A stretch of DNA of 64,000 bases from positions 33,334,501 through 33,398,500 of the forward strand of contig NC_091255.1 in NCBI RefSeq assembly GCF_042477335.2, read 5' to 3'. The translations under genes were made by a program, and so were the position numbers. Under the pieces are notes generated by a model. The model searched no databases and was not told where the DNA came from. It was given only the letters and a program-made list of their open reading frames with translations. Positions within the stretch are counted from its first letter, which is position 1; every line of letters starts with the position of its first letter. This document shows, in pieces, positions 9,570 to 22,490 of the stretch. This stretch comes from Ovis canadensis. Its lineage: Eukaryota > Chordata > Mammalia > Artiodactyla > Bovidae.

Positions 9570-11292
9570 GATTCATAGAGCACCCATCACATGATCCAGG
9601 TGCTTTACAATACAGTAAACATCACAACAGAACTCTCATATAAATACAATCAACAAATTACAGGAAAAAAAAAACTGGAATGAAGCAACATTAGGTCAAA
9701 TTTCAAAGATGCTGAGAAGTGGCAGTACACAAAAGGTAATTCCACCAACTGGAGACCAGATGGGCAAAGATACACAGGCATGACAATCCCAAATGGGCAG
9801 ATTTGTAGAGGGTGAATGAGCATATAAAATAAAATTTCACAACCAACAATGAAGGCCATTAAAGATACTATGACACCCGAGTGATCACAGAACTAGTCGA
9901 AAAACCTCACAAAGATATTACCTTGTAATGACAAGGAAACCAACCTCATTTGGATTTTAAGCTCACCAAAAGAGGCCAGAAAGCCACGGAAATCGTCCAT
10001 CTCATTATGAGCCCAGACTGAAATCGATAAGCCTTTACAAGAAATTGGAGTAAATTTAGGAAACAGCCAACAGTTCTACAATCCATAAGACTATACAGGT
10101 GTTGTTGACAGTTGGCACGTGGTCAGGGAGAAAAATCCTTTCCCTAAAGCAGAGGACTCACCTCACACAAAATGATGAGGCATTGCTGGGACAAAAGCCA
10201 CCGGAATTAGTGTCACCTGAGTGTGGTTTAATATCAAATGTAGAGCCATTTAGATTCACACTGTCAGATGAACGCTGGGAAAGGCACAGATGACATCTCT
10301 GACAGAGGAAGCTGAAACATCTCTGGAGGTTTGTGTTTCCATATGTAGCATGGTCAGGGCACCAGGTGGTAAAGGGCATCAAGAGGTTTGCTCATTTCTG
10401 GCTCTCCAACTCCTCAAGATCTAGCCCTAAAAAACATACGATTACACCAAAGTAACTGCAAAAAGTGGCACTTAAGAGTTTAAGAATAGTTGTCCCTGAG
10501 TTACTTGGTCCTTTGCTCCTCCCTGAAGAGTCAAATCCCAGGTTTTAACTCAAGAGATTGCTAGGAGAATTACAGCCATAAGAGAGCAAAATTCAGACTC
10601 CATCTTGCCATGAACCACCATCACGCGGGAATTTAAGAATAAAAGGGATGGCATTCAAAGTCCCAGGTAGGTATGCAGTACTGGTACTTCGGGGAAATAG
10701 TGCTGACAGAGTCTTTGAAAGAGTAAAGTCACAAGCGAAGTTCTTGGAGAAAACTGGCTGCAGTGACTCAAAACAGTTTCACATTCAGCCATCACACATT
10801 TACAGGCTTGCTTTTTGTTTTTTAATGCTTCAGAGTGAAGAAGAGGCTGAGATTTAGAAAAATCACTCTCTACTCTGACTACATCCTCAATTATTTCACT
10901 TTAAAAAGGACACACAAAGTTTTTAAAGGACTGGCTACTTGCAGGAATCCTTTCATTCTGTCAAATAATTTCTCCAAACCCCACAAAGCAGAGATGTACC
11001 AGCTCTCACTGATTCTCACAGTTAAACACCATGTCTCATCAGGTACTGTCTCAAGTTCTGCCCCTTCTATGCCAAACACTGTCCCAGTCCCAACTTCACA
11101 CCAAACACAGAAACCTGGGCCCACCTTTAACACTGCACATGCTTATTTTACCACTTCCTGAAAACTGTTTTAGAAAACTTATAGTATGAAATATATTTAT
11201 GCTCAAACAGTAAGAAAAACCCAAGTGGACTATGTCAGTGACAGAATCTGTATGTCAAACAGCAAAGCATTTATAGCCCTGTAATGCTTTGA

Positions 11293-11330
11293 GATTCATA
11301 TAAGAATCCACAGAGATTCTTATATGAATC
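11293..11330 (-). other. Perfect 16-bp inverted repeat, 6-base loop
   Basis: Arms 11293-11308 (GATTCATATAAGAATC) and 11315-11330 are exact reverse complements, separated by CACAGA. It would form a stem-loop in the predicted UBE2G1 3'UTR. Confidence 0.9.
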
Positions 11331-12714
11331 CACATATACTGCCATGGCCGTGTGGTTTTCAAGTATTAAGTTTGTTTGCATAAGGAATCAACCTGAGATT
11401 TTTCTAAACTGCACTTCTCTGACACATTATTATAACCTTCATTCAATACAATAAAAGCCAACAACTTGACAAATTATTGGAAAAAAATTATATTTTGGAA
11501 GAACTCACTACATAAGGTGACAGAATTCCAAAATCAAATTACATGAAAATATACATCGCAATTTCTTTGTACAATAGGTGAGAAAATTCTGCAGTATTAG
11601 AAGAATAGAGGCAAAGAAATATGAAGGGCTAAGGGGAAGGGTATGAGGGTAAACAGCATTTTTAATGGCAAACCCAGAAGTTAAGTAGAAAGCCTGTAGC
11701 TGTGCATGCTTTATTCATCCAACCTTCACATTAGGTAACTGAGGGCAAAAATAAAACCAAATCAGAGTTTTGTGTTGTTGGGAGTAAATTTCAATCATTT
11801 AAAATCTGAATTGAGTTCAGAACTAACTCTTGTTAGTTCCTAGGGATAATGACTGAATTCAAGAGCTCTCAACGACAGAAAAATGTTATTGCTGTATCCA
11901 ATCTGAGAGATGGGTGCAGGTACAATACAAAAGGGAGAAAGCACCTCGTGATGACCGCTCCTCTGAAGTCATCATTAAAAATCAAGTAGTTGCTTACTGA
12001 GTACTTCGGTATTTGAACTAAATGATTTGAAAACTTTCTGGCAGACAGAAGAGATAAAAGCAAAGGGGAGTGTGTCAAAACAAAGAAGATACAAAAGTTT
12101 AGTAAGTGGAAAGAGTTTAATGAAGCCTCAATGGTTTAAAGGAAATTAAATGGAAACTTTTAATCCTAATTGCTGTTTATCTGACATGCTTTAAGGAGTC
12201 TTTTAAAACTGATAAGAAACAATGAATAGGGAAGAAAACCTGCTAAATTTTTTAGAATTTACACGATTCTTATTCCACTACGAGAAAGCATTATTTGGTA
12301 CAAGGTGTATTTGTGGATGTACATGAACAGTATATATATTATCCGGGTCATGTTGTGCTATGTACAGGTCTTTACAATTCTTCCTGAAGGTTAAAACAGT
12401 TCATTAGAATTCAAAATGCGTAATCATCTGTAAGTTGGCACTTGTTAGGCTCTTGTCAGCACTGATACTGGCATGTTTTATTGCAGCCCAGTTCCAGCCA
12501 GTGTTTGCCAACTTGTTACAACAGAAGTCCAGCAATAGGTGGGTAGAGTGCAGGAAAAACAGTGCCATGTTTCTCAATTGGAGACCTACAAGAAAGCAAA
12601 CAGCATTATATAATGAATTTTAAAGTTATAAAAGGATTAATTGGTTAGCAGTTTTTATTTGTATTCCACTTCTTGGGAAACAAATTCTTCATTTCACTTT
12701 AAGCTCACTTTTGC

Positions 12715-12905
12715 CCATGTCCAATATGGTAGCCACATCCAACCATTTCATTTTAAATTCAAATAATAGTTCATAAAGTTTTAAATTTAGTTCCTCAGTC
12801 ACACTACCCACATATCAAGTGCTCAGTATGCCTAGTGACTACCATACTGGATACTGCAAATATAGATTATATCTACCAGTGAAGAAGGTTCTATCACACA
12901 GACTT
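12715..12905 (+). mobile_element. hAT-type MITE
   Basis: CCAATATGGTAGCCACATCC, AGTTCCTCAGTCACACTACC and CATATCAAGTGCTCAG are hallmarks of an ancient Charlie-group nonautonomous element. The subfamily is not assigned. Confidence 0.7.
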
Positions 12906-13064
12906 AACTTATAGACTTCGGCAAGTTTGGTCCAAACCTATTTTATCCATCTTGCCTCCAACAAATGATCTTCTCTCCCAATTAGACTTTTCTATCATTT
13001 TGTATCTGCTGATTCCATGTCTTCAATTAGACTAGAAGAACCACAGCTAAATAAAAACACCCGT

Positions 13065-13215
13065 CACCTTATGGAGTGCTTATTATGTGCCAAGCAGTAT
13101 ACAAAGTGCCTTAAAAACTCATCTCATGTAATGCGCATAATCACCATATAAAGGGTTTTCCCCCATTTTACAGAGAAAAGAAAGACAAGGTCACAGAGCT
13201 AACAAATGGCAGTTT
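13065..13215 (-). mobile_element. MIR SINE
   Basis: GAGTGCTTATTATGTGCCAA, CCCCCATTTTACAGAGAAAA and GGTCACAGAGCTAACAAATG are antisense MIR. Confidence 0.85.
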
Positions 13216-14880
13216 TCTGTTCAAAAGGTTAACAAAACACTTGTTTCAGTTAAAACAAAATCCAGTGAAATGATTAAACTTTTTAGAGCCTTTATTATAT
13301 GAATGTGCCCTTTGAAATATGTAAGGGGAGCACAAGAAAGGGGCAAGGGAGAAAAATGCCTGTTACTGTTAGATCAGATCAAGCGCTTCAGAAACTCAGG
13401 AGTCTGTATCACCTGCCAAACCACTGTTGGTCACAAAGAAGACTCATACATAATGACTAGGAATCCAAGGGATAGAATTTTAAACTAACAAAGAAGCCAA
13501 ACGTACTTATTAGAGCCAGCATGGCAAATATTTAACTTATACCAGACATGTGAAAAGTTCAATGTGTCTTCTAAATCCCCAAATGAAGTTATCAATATTA
13601 CAGTCACCCAAATTCAACCATACCAAAGCTCTGCAGTGGGCAGGAAGAAAGCTGTGGGATATCTATGGCCAAATATGTGCCTGTTTCTAGAATCTAGACT
13701 ACCTCCTAAGACAGCTCCTGAGAAGTAGAATGACTGCTAAATTTCTCCCCAAAGGGCTCGTACCAACCAATGTCAATGATCCCCAGCAAAGCGCTGAATC
13801 CACCAAACCTTTCGCCAGCACCAGGTTCTATCCTTTGCACACAGATACACATATACGTACATATTTTATTAGAAAATCTAAAGGCACAGACTGACCCTCA
13901 AGAACAATTGTAATGAACAGGATTGTAATTTCCAGGTTATGTTACTTAAAACATTTTTCTAAGGATTATATACCACACTCAAATTAATCCCTGGCCAGTT
14001 AACTTCTCAGGGCTGAAAAAGAACTGGGTATAGAACTTAGGCATTCAGTAATCATTCTCTTATGATATGAACAAGAAATTTCAGGGCCACAAAACAATCA
14101 TTTAAAAACCATTTCCAGGTGAGGTTTTAAAGAAAAATACTCCAGAGAAGACTGACTACAGAAAGTCATTAATTACCTAATATCAGACATTCAAGCCGTT
14201 TAATAGTGAGGAACCAGCTTTAAATAGCTTTAGCTTCTTCAGCAGGAAGAGGAAAAAATCTATTTCTTCTCCTTTGAATAAAATATATTCTAAACAGAAA
14301 AAAAGCCTTGGTATAGCAAACAGCAAGTTTGTTGTTCTTTTCTCTAGAAAGAAAAATTCTAGAAGCTAAATTTACCTAATACTCAAATAAATGGTGTTGA
14401 TCTAAAATATAAAATAGTCATTTTAAATATATAAGCAGATCCTATTTCTGGTTTAAAATAAATCTGTGTGGTGGTGTTAAAAATCACACTATTTTTATAT
14501 CAACTTTATGAAATAACTTAAGTATCTATTTTTTGCCTTAAACCTAAGTCTTAACTATTCTTGATTCCTAACCTACAAATCTGGAGATGGTTTAGCTTCA
14601 AAGTGTCTTATTCCATTTATTTCTAAAACTAGAATCATATCATTAATTTTCCATGTGGCTACACATTTTAATCTTTTAAAAGGCCTAAAAAATAAAAAGC
14701 AGACATGCATGCTGTAAAAAAACAACACACACAAAAAACACTTTTTGATGTTAAAAGACAATAATGAAAGTCATTTCTCACTCAAGGGTAAGTGTCCCAA
14801 TAATCTCAACCATTCTTAAGTGAAAGCAGTCCATAATTTAAACAGGTTTGTATCAAGGCATTACCTTTCTTCCAGAAGTT
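13216..14880. other. Unannotated AT-rich intron sequence
   Basis: I see no repeat, RNA gene or conserved exon here. Confidence 0.4.
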
Positions 14881-15420
14881 CCAGTTCATTCTACACTGCC
14901 ACCAAGTGTGGTGGCACTAAACAACTCTCCCCCACCACCAACCCATCCTTCTCCCCCAAACTGAACTGTTCTTATTCTTCCCCTTATGTCATCCACTTTG
15001 GACCATTCATACACATTTCCTTTCTGAAGTCTGTAATAGCTCACTCTCCTAGCTCTTCTGGTGACGACCCAGCCCACATATTTCTGTCCCCAGCGTCTGA
15101 AGGATGCTGTCCTTGGCCCTAGTAAGTACTGCTCTCTGTACCAAATGAATGGACATCTCTACTCTGGAGACTTCTAATCTCACAGCCCTACGTTTAACCT
15201 CCATCCTAACCATTCAGTATTAGCCATGTGCTGACTTAAAGCCATGCTCTGCTATTACTCCCACTAAAGCTCTCCATGTGGTTTGACATTTCTGTGCCTG
15301 GTCTAACTGGCCAGGTGAACAGTTCTTTATTGGCCTGGATACTATCTGTGGTACTCTAGAGAACCCCTTCTTTCCCAAGAGAACAGTGCCTTTGGAAATA
15401 TTCATTAACAAGAAATGAAA
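14880..15420 (+). mobile_element. Possible L2 3' region
   Basis: It is pyrimidine-rich with L2-like phrases (CTCTCCATGTGGTTTGACAT, ACAGTGCCTTTGGAAATATT). The call is weak. Confidence 0.3.
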
Positions 15421-15884
15421 TGAGCTCAGGGTGTGCTGTTCTTGGTGTTACCTCTCATTCCAAGATATAAATCTTAAACCTTAATAACATGCAACTGTTA
15501 AAAGGGAAGCAGATATATATTACTTACATTTGATATTAATAAAATATCAAAAGACAACTGGAAAGCACAGAGTGGACACTATGCATACACGTGTGTTATA
15601 GACACAGACAAATAAAATCACACTTGTATGTATATGGGTGGTGTTGGTGGGGGAGATTAGATTTCTGACAGATTAAACTGGTTACTTCTGAGAACTGGTG
15701 TGCTGAGATGGGAAAGAGGTTTACTTTTCCTTACATACAGCTGCAGCTCTAAAGGTAGCAGTCAGATTCAGAGGAAACCAAGCGACAGCCATGATATTTA
15801 TGGGTATGAGAAGATGTTTCTAGAAGGGAGATCAATAGTCAATTCAGTTCAAATGCTACAGAAATTAAAAAACCGAAAACCTTT

Positions 15885-15998
15885 CCTAGAGGTCCAATGG
15901 TTAAGACTCCACGCTTCCACTGCAGGGGACACAGGTTCATTCCTGGTTGGGGAACTAAACCCCTCATGCCACAGCCAAAAAACAAACAACAACAAAAA
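15885..15998 (+). mobile_element. CHR-type SINE
   Basis: CTAGAGGTCCAATGGTTAAG, CTTCCACTGCAGGGGACAC and CCTGGTTGGGGAACTAAA run in sense, ending in an A-rich CAACAACAAAAA tail. Confidence 0.85.
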
Positions 15999-16139
15999 TA
16001 CGCTCATCAAAACTGAAATTAAGCCTTTGAATGTGGCAAACAGGCAGCCCCTGGTCTCCTTACTACTTTAGTATTCTATGGAGAAGGAAGATAAGCACAA
16101 CATGCTGGAAGACGGACAGTTAAGAAAAAAACAAGGCAA

Positions 16140-17110
16140 AGTCCTTTTGTTTCCCAGGTCCCTGTCTTCCTCCCTAAAGTACTACTGCAAAATTTAAGAA
16201 TTTTATGTATTTCTTCTGGTCCTTTCTTTATAAAAAACTTTCATTCTGTCAGATAGCTACAACAGAATGGTGGGTTTTACTTTATAATATATATAAATGG
16301 TATCATTCTTTTTTCTTTTTATCACATTGCTTCTCCTATTCAAGACTCTGTTAACTATGTGATTACATATAACTAAGTCTACATTATGTATTTTCATTGA
16401 TTAACAATATTGTAACTGATTAACTGATTAATTCTGATGGGCCTTTTAAAAATTACACACAGTACTATAAGCAGTATCTTTGTATGTATCATGTCTCTCT
16501 GTATACATGTGCTAGAGTTTCTCTTAACCTATACACCTAACTTGCAGGATAGGTGTTTTCAAATTGACTAGATATTACCAAATCACTCTCCAGTGTTGAC
16601 AGAACAGCTTCACTTATGCCAGGAGTTCAAGTATATGCCATTTCCTGAAATCCTCACCAACACATGGGTTTCTTGGACCTTTTGATTTTGACAACCTGAT
16701 GAATTTGATGTCATCCGCTGCAGCTTTGTATTTCTGCTTATAAATGCAGCTGAATTACTTGTGGCATGCATAACAACTATCAGCTTTCTTTTTGCTTCTA
16801 TTATCTATTCATATCATTTTCCTTTGTGCTGATATTCTCATTGATTTTCAAAATTTTGTTGTAGACAGTAGATAGAAATCCTAAATATTAGATTAGAGAA
16901 ATATTTTCCCAGTTTGCCACTTATTTTTCTTTTGTCTTGTCATAATATTTAAGTTTTGGCTTTTGATGTAGCCAAATTTACCATTTTTCCCTTTTATGGG
17001 TATTATTTGTGCCTAATAAATCCTTCTCTACTTTGATATTCTCCTGTATTTTGTTTTAGTAGTTTTGTTTTTCATATCTGTCTTAAGTTTTAAAACTTAT
17101 TGGAGATAGC
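16140..17110 (-). mobile_element. L1 3' portion, antisense
   Basis: This is antisense L1: CCAAATCACTCTCCAG, CCTCACCAACAC, AATATTTTCCCAGTTTGCC and GATGTAGCCAAATTTACC follow the order expected for the ORF2 end and 3'UTR. Confidence 0.75.
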
Positions 17111-17539
17111 TTAGCCTCCTCCCTTTCTCAGTCAGCAAGACCACTACGGATCACCTGTATCAGTGGCCGTGAGATGGGTGTGTCCTAAAGCCCACTGAGG
17201 AGAGTTTTCACTTTTCTTCATAATGTTACTGTAGCAAAGGAGATAAGAAAGGCTCAGCATTTCAGGAGCCTTAATTTTTAAGGAGATATGGGTGAGATGT
17301 GGAGGCCAATCCTTAAATGATCCGAATATGAAACCCATCAAGGGTGTGGTCCTATTGAGATAACCACATACTGTGAATGTGGTCTCAAATAAGCAGGGGA
17401 GAAAAGACAGCTGCTTAGGACAAACAGAAGCCATATACAGATCCATATGTACTTCTACTTGTGAGCAATGGCTCTAGATTCACATGTACACACATGCTAC
17501 TAGGTAAAGCAGTGAGTCTTCTGTCCTGCTGTTTTGGGT
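17111..17539. other. Unannotated sequence left of BovB
   Basis: Nothing recognisable. Confidence 0.4.
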
Positions 17540-19982
17540 ACAGTTCAGTTCAGCTCAATCACTCAGTTGTGTCTGACTCTTTGCGACCCTGTGGACTGCA
17601 GCACACCAGACTTCCCTGTCCATCACCAACTCCTGGAGTTTACTCAAACTCATGTCCATTGAGTCAGTGATGCCATGCAACCATCTCATCCTCTGTCACC
17701 CCCTTCTCCTCCCACCTTCAATCTTTCCCAGCATCGGTCTTTTCAAATGAGTCAGTTCTTTGCGTCAGGTGGCCGAAGTATTGGAGTTTCAGCTTCAGCA
17801 TCAGTCCTTACTCTCAAGAATCTTCTCCAACACCATGGTTCAAAACCATCAGTTCTTTGGCACTCAGTTTTCTTTATAGTCCAACTCTCACATCCATACA
17901 TGACCACTGGAAAAACCATAGATTTAACTAGATGGACCTTTGTTGCCAAAGTAATGTCTCTGCTTTTTAATATGCTATCTAGGTTGGTCATAACTTTTCC
18001 TCCAAGGAGCAAGAGTCTTTTAATTTCATGGCTGCAATCACCATCTGCAGTGATTTTGGAGCCCAAAAAAATAAAGTCTGTCATTGTTTCCCCATCTCTT
18101 TGCCATGAAGTGATGGGACCAGATGCCATGATCCTAGTTTTCTGAATGTTGAGTTTTAAGCCAACTTTTTCATTCTCTTCTTTCACTTTCATCAAGAGGC
18201 TCTTTAGTTCTTCTTCGCTTTCTGCCATAAGTGTGGTGTCATCTACATATCTGAGGTTACTGATATTCCTCCCGGCAATCTTGATTCCAGCTTGTGCTTC
18301 ATCCAGTCCATCATTTCTCATGATGCACTCTGCATATAAGTTAAATAAGCAGGGTGACAATAGACAGCCTTGACATACTCCTTTCCCGATTTGGAACCAG
18401 ACTGTTGTTCCATGTCCAGTTCTAACTGTTGCTTCTTGACCTGCATACAGATTTCTCAGGAGGCAGGTCAGGTGGTCTGGTATTCCCATTTCTTTAAGAA
18501 TTTTCCACAGTTTGTTGTGATCCACACAGTCAAAGGCTTTGGCATAGTCAATAAGGCAGAAGTAAATGTTTTTCTAGAACTCTCTTGCCTTTTCAACGAT
18601 CCAATGGATGTTGGCAATTTGATTTCTGGTTCTTCTGCCTCTTCTAAATCCAGCTTGAACATCTAGAAATTCACGGTTCACATACTGTTGAAGCCTCACT
18701 TGGAGAATTTTGAGCATCACTTTGCTAACGTGTAAATGAGTGCAATTGTGCAGTAGTTTGAACATTCTTTGGGACTGGAATGAAAATTGACCTTTTCCAG
18801 TCCTGTGGCCACTGCTGAATTTTCCAAATTTGCTGGCATATTGAGTGCAACACTTTTACAGCACCATCTTTTAGGATTTGAAATAGCTCAACTGGAATTC
18901 CATCACCTCCACTAGCTTTGTTCATAGTAATGCCTCCTCAGGCCCACTTGACTTCGCATTCCAGGATGTCTGGCTCTAGGTGAGTGATCACACCATCGTG
19001 GTTATCTGGATCATGAAGATCTTTTTTGTATAGTTCTTCTGTGTATTCTTGCCACCTCTTCTTAATATCTTCTGCTTCTGTTAGCTCCATACCATTTCTG
19101 TCCTTTATTGTGCCCATCTCTGCATGAAATATTCCCTTGGTATCTCTAGTTTTCTTGAAGAGATCTCTAGTCTTTCCCATTCTATTGTTTTCCTCTTATT
19201 TCTTTGCACTGATCACTGAGGAAGGCTTTCTTATCTCTCCTTGCTATTCTTTAGAACTCTCCATTCAAATGGGTGTATCTTTCCTTTTCTCCTTTGCTTT
19301 TCACTTCTCTTCTTTTCACAGCTATTTTTAAGGCCTCCTCAGACAACCATTTTGCCCTTTTGTATTTCTTCTCTTGGGGATGGTCTTGATCACTGCCTCC
19401 TGTACAATGTCTCGAACCTCCGTCCGTATTTCTTCAGGCACTCTATCAGATCTAATCCCTTGAATCTATTTGTCACTTCCACTGTGTAAAGGTAAGGGAT
19501 TTGATTTAGGTCATACGTGAATGGTCTAGTGGTTTTCCCTACCTTCTTCAATTTAAGTCTGAATTTGACAATAAGGAGTTCATGATCTGAGCCACAGTCA
19601 GCTCCTGGTCTTGTTTTTGCTGACTGTATAGAGTTCTCCATCTTTGGATGCAAAGAATATAATCAATCTGATTTTGGTACTAACCATCTGTCTGGTGATG
19701 TCCATGTGTAGTCTTCTCTTGTGCTGTTGGAAGAGGGTGTTTGCCATGACCAGTGCGTTCTCTTGGCAAAACTCTATTAGCCTTTGTCCTGCTTCATTCT
19801 GTACTCCAAGGTCAAATTTGCCTGTTACTCCAGGTATTTCTTGACTTCCTACTTTTGCATTCCAGTCCCCTATAACGAAAAGAACATCTTTTGGGGGTGT
19901 TAGTTCTAGAAGGTCTTATAGGTCTTCATAGAACCGTTCAACTTCAGCTTCTTCAGCATTACTGTCTTGGGTTACACAGTGC
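17540..19982 (-). pseudogene. Defective BovB LINE (endonuclease end, RT, 3' tail)
   Basis: BovB is an RTE-type non-LTR retrotransposon. This copy runs on the minus strand from inside the APE-like endonuclease region (about 19982) through reverse transcriptase to the 3' tail (CAGTTCAGTTCAG on the plus strand at about 17541). The endonuclease part keeps the block around VIGDWNAKVGSQ (read through the lesions) and GSDHELLIVKFR with its SDH motif. The RT part keeps the MNKASGGDGIPVELFQILKD block, the LIDYAKAFD aspartate, QGCLLSPCLFNLYAE and, in place of YADD, YVDD. Several frameshifts, a local deletion near 18770 and stops split the frame into pieces, the longest 257 residues (17752-18525). It is 5'-truncated and cannot encode an active protein. 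No clean target-site duplication was found. Confidence 0.93.
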
Positions 19983-20400
19983 CTTGTGTCCTAGTCAGGT
20001 TGCCTAGGAAATAGATTCTGAGACAGGTGTTTGTGTAAGGTTTACTGCGAAGTGCTTTGAAGAGCAACAGTGAGGGAAACAGGTCTAAGCAGATCTAGCG
20101 CAGCTCAAATACAGGCTTCAGTCAATCCCACACTGGAATGGCCTTTCAGATAATCCCCAAATTCAGAAAAAAACCCAAGTCTTTGTACCAACCCATTCTT
20201 TCTCCAAACCAAACAGTCCATGGATGCAAGTGGCTTCTGAGGAAAGGGACTAACTTGGGCAATTGATCTCTTAACTCCTAGAAAGCAAGTCAGCTATGAG
20301 TTATCAGCAGGCAACATTCCCAACAGGCTGAAGTATGATTATTTCCCTCTGGACAGGCAGTAACATCCACCACACCCAGAGCTTATCTTCTCTTACCATC
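19983..20400. other. Sequence between BovB and LTR-like element
   Basis: It may belong to the older element into which BovB inserted; I cannot name it. Confidence 0.3.
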
Positions 20401-20735
20401 TTATTTATTCCCTGGTGAAGCCAACCAATATATTGTGAGCTGACCTATGAAGAGGCCCATGTGACAAAACTTAGGAAGAACCCAGTCAACAGCCTGTGAG
20501 GAACAGAAACCTGCCGACGACCATATGACTGAACTTGGAAGCAGACCCACCCACAGCTGAACCCTGAGATAGATGGCTGCAGTGCCAGCCAGCACCTTGA
20601 CTGCAGCACCATGACGAACCCAGAGCCAGAAGATTCGACATGGATCCCTGGCCTGTACAAAGCATGAGATAACAGATGTTGTTTTAGGTCACTGAACGGG
20701 GTAATTTGTAAAATAGCAAGGAAATTAATACAGTC
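20400..20735 (+). mobile_element. Ancient LTR-like element (MaLR-type end)
   Basis: GATGTTGTTTTAGGTCACTG, GGGGTAATTTGT and GAAATTAATACAG resemble the conserved 3' end of old mammalian LTR or MaLR elements. The upstream GTGAGGAACAGAAACCTGCC and CTTGGAAGCAGACCC also fit. There is no internal coding region. Confidence 0.45.
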
Positions 20736-20749
20736 CCTCTACCCTTGAT

Positions 20750-21018
20750 TGGAGAAGGCAATGGCACCCCACTCCAGTACTCTTGCCTGGAAAATCCCAT
20801 AGACGGAGCAGCCTGGTAGGCTGTAGTCCATGGGGTCGCCAAGAGTCGGACACGACTGAGTGACTTCCCTTTCACTTTTCACTTTCATGCATTGGAGAAG
20901 GAAATGGCAACCCATTCCAGTATTCTTGCTTGGAGAATGCCAGGGACGGGGGAGCCTGGTGGGCTGCCGTCTATGGGGTCGCACAGAGTCGGACACGACT
21001 GAAGCGACTTAGCAGCAG
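20750..21018 (+). mobile_element. BOV-A2 SINE with 11-bp target duplication
   Basis: Two BovA monomers (starting GGAGAAGGCAATGGCACCCC and GGAGAAGGAAATGGCAACCC) are joined by a TTTCACTTTTCACTTTCATG linker and end in AGCAGCAG. CTACCCTTGAT flanks it exactly (20739-20749 and 21019-21029). Confidence 0.96.
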
Positions 21019-21452
21019 CTACCCTTGATACAGAACCAAAAGAGAGAATCCTTTTGCCTGGTGGTACAGAATGTGGCCATGTAGCTAATCTATGGGAGAG
21101 GGAAGACTTTGTTTCTCCCTTTGTCCCCTTACTTCATCCTACAATAATAACTTTTTGGTGGCAGGGAAGAATCTAAGACACAGAAAGTAAAATCCACACA
21201 GGAAAAAATTAAAATTCCACTGCATTACAATTAAGCACCTCTGTTCACCCAAAGATACTATAAAGAAAGTAAACTGACAAGGATAGAAATCAATAACCCA
21301 ACTGAAAAATAGGAAAGACCAAAAAAAGCACTTCACAGAGGAAGTATCAATGGTCAAACACATTATAGTATGCAACTGCACTGGCAACTAGGGCAACACA
21401 CATCAAGTCTATGATGACATCTCATTTGACACTAGATCAAAAACTTTGGGAA

Positions 21453-21612
21453 AGGACCTCCCTGCTGGTCCAGTGGTTAAGAATCTGCCTTCCAATTCAA
21501 GGAACGCAGGTCTGACCCCTGGTTACAGGAAGATCCCACATGCTGCAGGGCAACTAAGCCTGCACACTACAACTAGGGAAAGCCCATCCATTGCAGCGAA
21601 GACCCAAAAGAA
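21453..21612 (+). mobile_element. CHR-type SINE inside L1
   Basis: ACCTCCCTGCTGGTCCAGTG, AATCTGCCTTCCAATTCAAG, AACTAAGCCTGCACACTACA and GCAGCGAAGACCC show a longer CHR form. Confidence 0.85.
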
Positions 21613-21885
21613 AAAACTTTGGGAAAACAAACAAGACTTTCCAGAAGTCTGATAATACCAAATGTTAAAGAGAATATGGAGCAAATAGAACCCTTGTCCT
21701 TGCCAACAGGAGTATAAATAGATCCAATATTTTTAAAAACAATTTGGCATTATCTAGTCAAAGTGATGTGTATACACCTTTAACTTAATTCCACCCGTAG
21801 GTATACCCCCAAGAGAAACTATTTTAGTACATCTACAAGAAACAAGGATAGCTACATCCTCTGTAATAGAGAAAACAAAGCAAAA

Positions 21886-21995
21886 TAGGGAAATTCCCTG
21901 GTGGTCAGTGTATTCACTGCCCTAGGCCCAGGCTGAATCCCTGATTGGGGAAGTGAGATCCTAGGAATCAGGCAGTACAGCCAAAAACAAGAAAC
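21886..21995 (+). mobile_element. CHR-type SINE inside L1
   Basis: AAATTCCCTGGTGGTCAGTG and TGATTGGGGAAGTGAGATCC are present; the tail is A-rich up to about 22065. Confidence 0.75.
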
Positions 21996-22490
21996 AGCCT
22001 CCCCCAAATAAAAACAAAACAAAAACAGAAACAAGAATAAGCAAAAACAACAACAAAAACCAAAAGCCCCACTCTAGAGAAATAATGAAATGAGAACCAA
22101 GAGTAAATTTATCTAATGAAATAGTGAACATGGAATATAACTGCATATAACAAAGGACAATTTCAACAATATAATGTTGAGCAACAAAGTCACAAAAGAA
22201 CATGATCAAAAACAGACATTATAATTCCACATATATTCAGCTCAAAAACATGCAATATGTTGTTTAGGAATAAAAATTGATGAAATTGTGAAGAAAAACA
22301 ATGGCAAACATACAATTGGGAATATGAAAAAAGTATTGGTAGAGGAGGGGAATGTAGGAGATGTAACAGTTAATAATAAAGCTCTTTTTCTTAAAATAGG
22401 TGGCCGGTACAAAGATATAGCATGTACTCTGACTTTTTTAGATGCTACATTTCATAAGTAGGTTTTATCACCTCAATATTTAATTTAAAG

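Larger units (their letters stand above)
8640..12383 (-). other. UBE2G1: Predicted UBE2G1 exon 6, entirely 3'UTR
   Basis: A candidate acceptor is CTGTTTTAACCTTCAG with its AG at 12385-12384 and a branch-point-like CTAATGA about 20-30 bases upstream. From 12383 leftward to the poly(A) signal at 8656-8661 there are about 3.7 kb without SINE, BovB or L1 insertions, unlike the flanks, as expected for transcribed and constrained 3'UTR. It contains a perfect 16-base-pair hairpin (11293-11330) and another possible proximal poly(A) signal at 9564-9569. Both ends are inferred; the exact acceptor is the least certain point. Confidence 0.5.
21140..22490 (+). mobile_element. Old L1 3' region broken by two CHR SINEs
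   Basis: L1 ORF2-end and 3'UTR sequence occurs in three collinear blocks (about 21140-21450, 21613-21885, 21996-22490). Landmarks include GCACTTCACAGAGGAAGTAT and TAGGTATACCCCCAAGAGAA. Confidence 0.75.

Noticed and set aside
17752..18525. 257-residue minus-strand open frame that could look like a host gene
   Set aside because: It is BovB reverse transcriptase sequence with flanking BovB frames and a 3' BovB tail; not a host gene.
17529..19976. Similar sequences (CTGTTTTGGGTACA and CTGTCTTGGGTTACA) near both ends of the long BovB, resembling a target duplication
   Set aside because: The right-hand copy is part of the BovB sequence itself, which continues to about 19982.
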